DNA of 6,235 nt, taken from Streptosporangiaceae bacterium (GTDB lineage: Bacteria; Actinomycetota; Actinomycetes; Streptosporangiales; Streptosporangiaceae). The notes beneath the pieces were generated by a model. It searched no databases, was not told the DNA's origin, and was given only the letters and a program-made list of their open reading frames with translations. A program made the position numbers and the translations under genes. Below are positions 5,177 to 6,235 of this stretch, in pieces. Every line of letters begins with the position of its first letter. Positions within the stretch are counted from its first letter, which is position 1. Location of the stretch: positions 1-6,235 of the forward strand of contig JASHSO010000060.1 of the NCBI GenBank assembly GCA_030038715.1, in the 5' to 3' direction.

Positions 5177-6235
5177 CGCGTGGTTCTCGGCGTGGCAGCC
5201 GGGATCGCCGCCTACAAAGCGTGTGAGCTGCTCAGGCTGCTGACCGAGTCCGGCCACCGCGTCCGGGTGGTCCCGACGCCCGGTGCGCTGAACTTCGTCG
5301 GCGCCGCGACCTGGGCCGCGCTGTCCGGTCAGCCGGTCTCGGCTGCGCCGTGGGACGCGGTGCACGAGGTGCCGCATGTCCGGCTCGGTCAGGAGGCCGA
5401 CCTAGTCTTCGTCGCGCCAGCAACGGCCGACCTGATGGCGCGAGCCGCGGCCGGAATGGCGGACGATCTGCTCACTGCCGTGCTGCTGACGGCGCGCTGC
5501 CCGGTGGTTTTCGCGCCCGCCATGCATACCGAGATGTGGGAGCACCCGGCGACCAGGGCCAACGTGGCGACCCTGCGCGGCCGCGGCTGCATCGTGCTGG
5601 AGCCTGACTCGGGCCGGCTGACCGGCCAGGACTCCGGGCCCGGGCGACTGCCCGAGCCCGCCGAACTGTTCGCTGTAGCGCAGCGGGTGCTGGCCAGGGG
5701 CGTCCGCGGGCTCACGCCCGACCTGGGCGGCCGGCGGCTGCTGGTCTCGGCCGGTGGGACCAGGGAGGAACTCGACCCGGTCAGGTACCTGGGGAACTGG
5801 TCGACTGGGCGGCAGGGGTATGCGCTGGCCAGGACGGCCGCGGGCCGCGGCGCCGAGGTGACATTGATCGCCGCCAACACTGAGCTGCCCGACCCCGCTG
5901 GTGTCAAGCTCATCCGGGTGAAGTCGACAGTCCAGCTCCGCGAGCAGATGCTCGCTGCCGCCGCGGGAGCGGACGCGATCGTGATGGCTGCTGCCGTCGC
6001 CGATTTCCGGCCCGCGGTCCGGAGCCACAGCAAGATCAAGAAGACCGGCGCCACGCCGGAGCCGATTCAGCTTGCCGAGAATCCGGACATCGTCCGCGAC
6101 CTGGTAGCAGCCCGGCGGCGGCCCGAGCAGCTCATCGTCGCCTTCGCCGCCGAGACCGGCGACGTGCTCGCCAACGGCCGGGCGAAGCTGGCACGGAAGG
6201 GCTGCGACCTGCTGGTTGTCAACCAGGTAGGCAAC
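5174..6235 (+). CDS. coaBC: bifunctional phosphopantothenoylcysteine decarboxylase / phosphopantothenate--cysteine ligase, 3' end outside window
   Basis: CoaBC makes 4'-phosphopantetheine for coenzyme A: the CoaB half joins cysteine to phosphopantothenate using CTP, and the FMN-bound CoaC half decarboxylates the product. 354 codons are visible; the full protein is usually about 400-420, so some 50-60 are missing. CoaC spans about 1-175: FMN loop GVAAGIAAYK (6-15), catalytic His68 in VPHVRLG, VAPATADLMARAAAGMADDLL (80-100, part quoted), PAMHTEMW (115-122) and TGQDSGPGRLPEP (150-162). CoaB starts near 185: SAGGTREELDPVRY (192-205), NWSTGRQG (208-215), MAAAVADFRP (271-280) and SKIKK (286-290), the CTP-binding lysine motif. 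Differences from the E. coli pattern are His118 for the PAMN Asn, Gly151 at the flap Cys, AAG for SGG in the FMN loop, and STGR for SSGK. The first two also occur in mycobacterial CoaBC as I recall it. Confidence 0.96.
   Translation, partial: MRVVLGVAAGIAAYKACELLRLLTESGHRVRVVPTPGALNFVGAATWAALSGQPVSAAPWDAVHEVPHVRLGQEADLVFVAPATADLMARAAAGMADDLLTAVLLTARCPVVFAPAMHTEMWEHPATRANVATLRGRGCIVLEPDSGRLTGQDSGPGRLPEPAELFAVAQRVLARGVRGLTPDLGGRRLLVSAGGTREELDPVRYLGNWSTGRQGYALARTAAGRGAEVTLIAANTELPDPAGVKLIRVKSTVQLREQMLAAAAGADAIVMAAAVADFRPAVRSHSKIKKTGATPEPIQLAENPDIVRDLVAARRRPEQLIVAFAAETGDVLANGRAKLARKGCDLLVVNQVGN

Noticed and set aside
1..6235. Mobile element, CRISPR, toxin-antitoxin, phage or defence system
   Set aside because: No transposase, integrase, repeat array or accessory gene is present; the coding space is fully used by core metabolism and information genes.

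Overview
This high-GC window is a compact, single-strand block of housekeeping genes with the gene order of an actinobacterial chromosome (phylum Actinomycetota). The lineage call rests on three things: a near-diagnostic mihF gene (actinobacterial integration host factor), the neighbourhood pyr genes–mihF–gmk–rpoZ–coaBC, and actinobacterial wording inside CarB, RpoZ and CoaBC. The pyrimidine genes are not of the Streptomyces/Mycobacterium kind. There is a two-subunit class 1B dihydroorotate dehydrogenase (PyrK plus PyrD with a catalytic Cys) and a short type 1 OMP decarboxylase. That points, as inference, to another actinobacterial order (for example a Streptosporangiales-like or Frankia-like lineage).

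Layout. Bases 1-3647 hold the distal end of a de novo UMP operon: the 3' end of carB, then pyrK, pyrD and pyrF. All junctions overlap (4, 11 and 4 nt), which suggests translational coupling. Together the products cover carbamoyl phosphate synthesis (end of CarB), dihydroorotate to orotate (PyrD/PyrK) and OMP to UMP (PyrF). Bases 3648-3854 are the only real intergenic region: about 207 nt, AT-richer than its surroundings, with two candidate promoters, two short dyads and a leader that can fold in competing ways. Bases 3855-6235 hold a second group: mihF (nucleoid protein), gmk (GMP to GDP), rpoZ (RNA polymerase omega) and the 5' part of coaBC (coenzyme A synthesis). Its gaps are 17 nt, a 25-nt overlap and 37 nt, so it is probably transcribed from the promoter region ahead of mihF, perhaps with read-through from the pyr genes.

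No mobile element, CRISPR array, tRNA, rRNA or defence system is visible, and I do not see a previously undescribed system here. The points most worth a second look are the mihF leader, the unusual low-complexity tails of CarB, PyrK and PyrD, the class 1B/type 1 pyrimidine enzyme set, and active-site substitutions in CoaBC.
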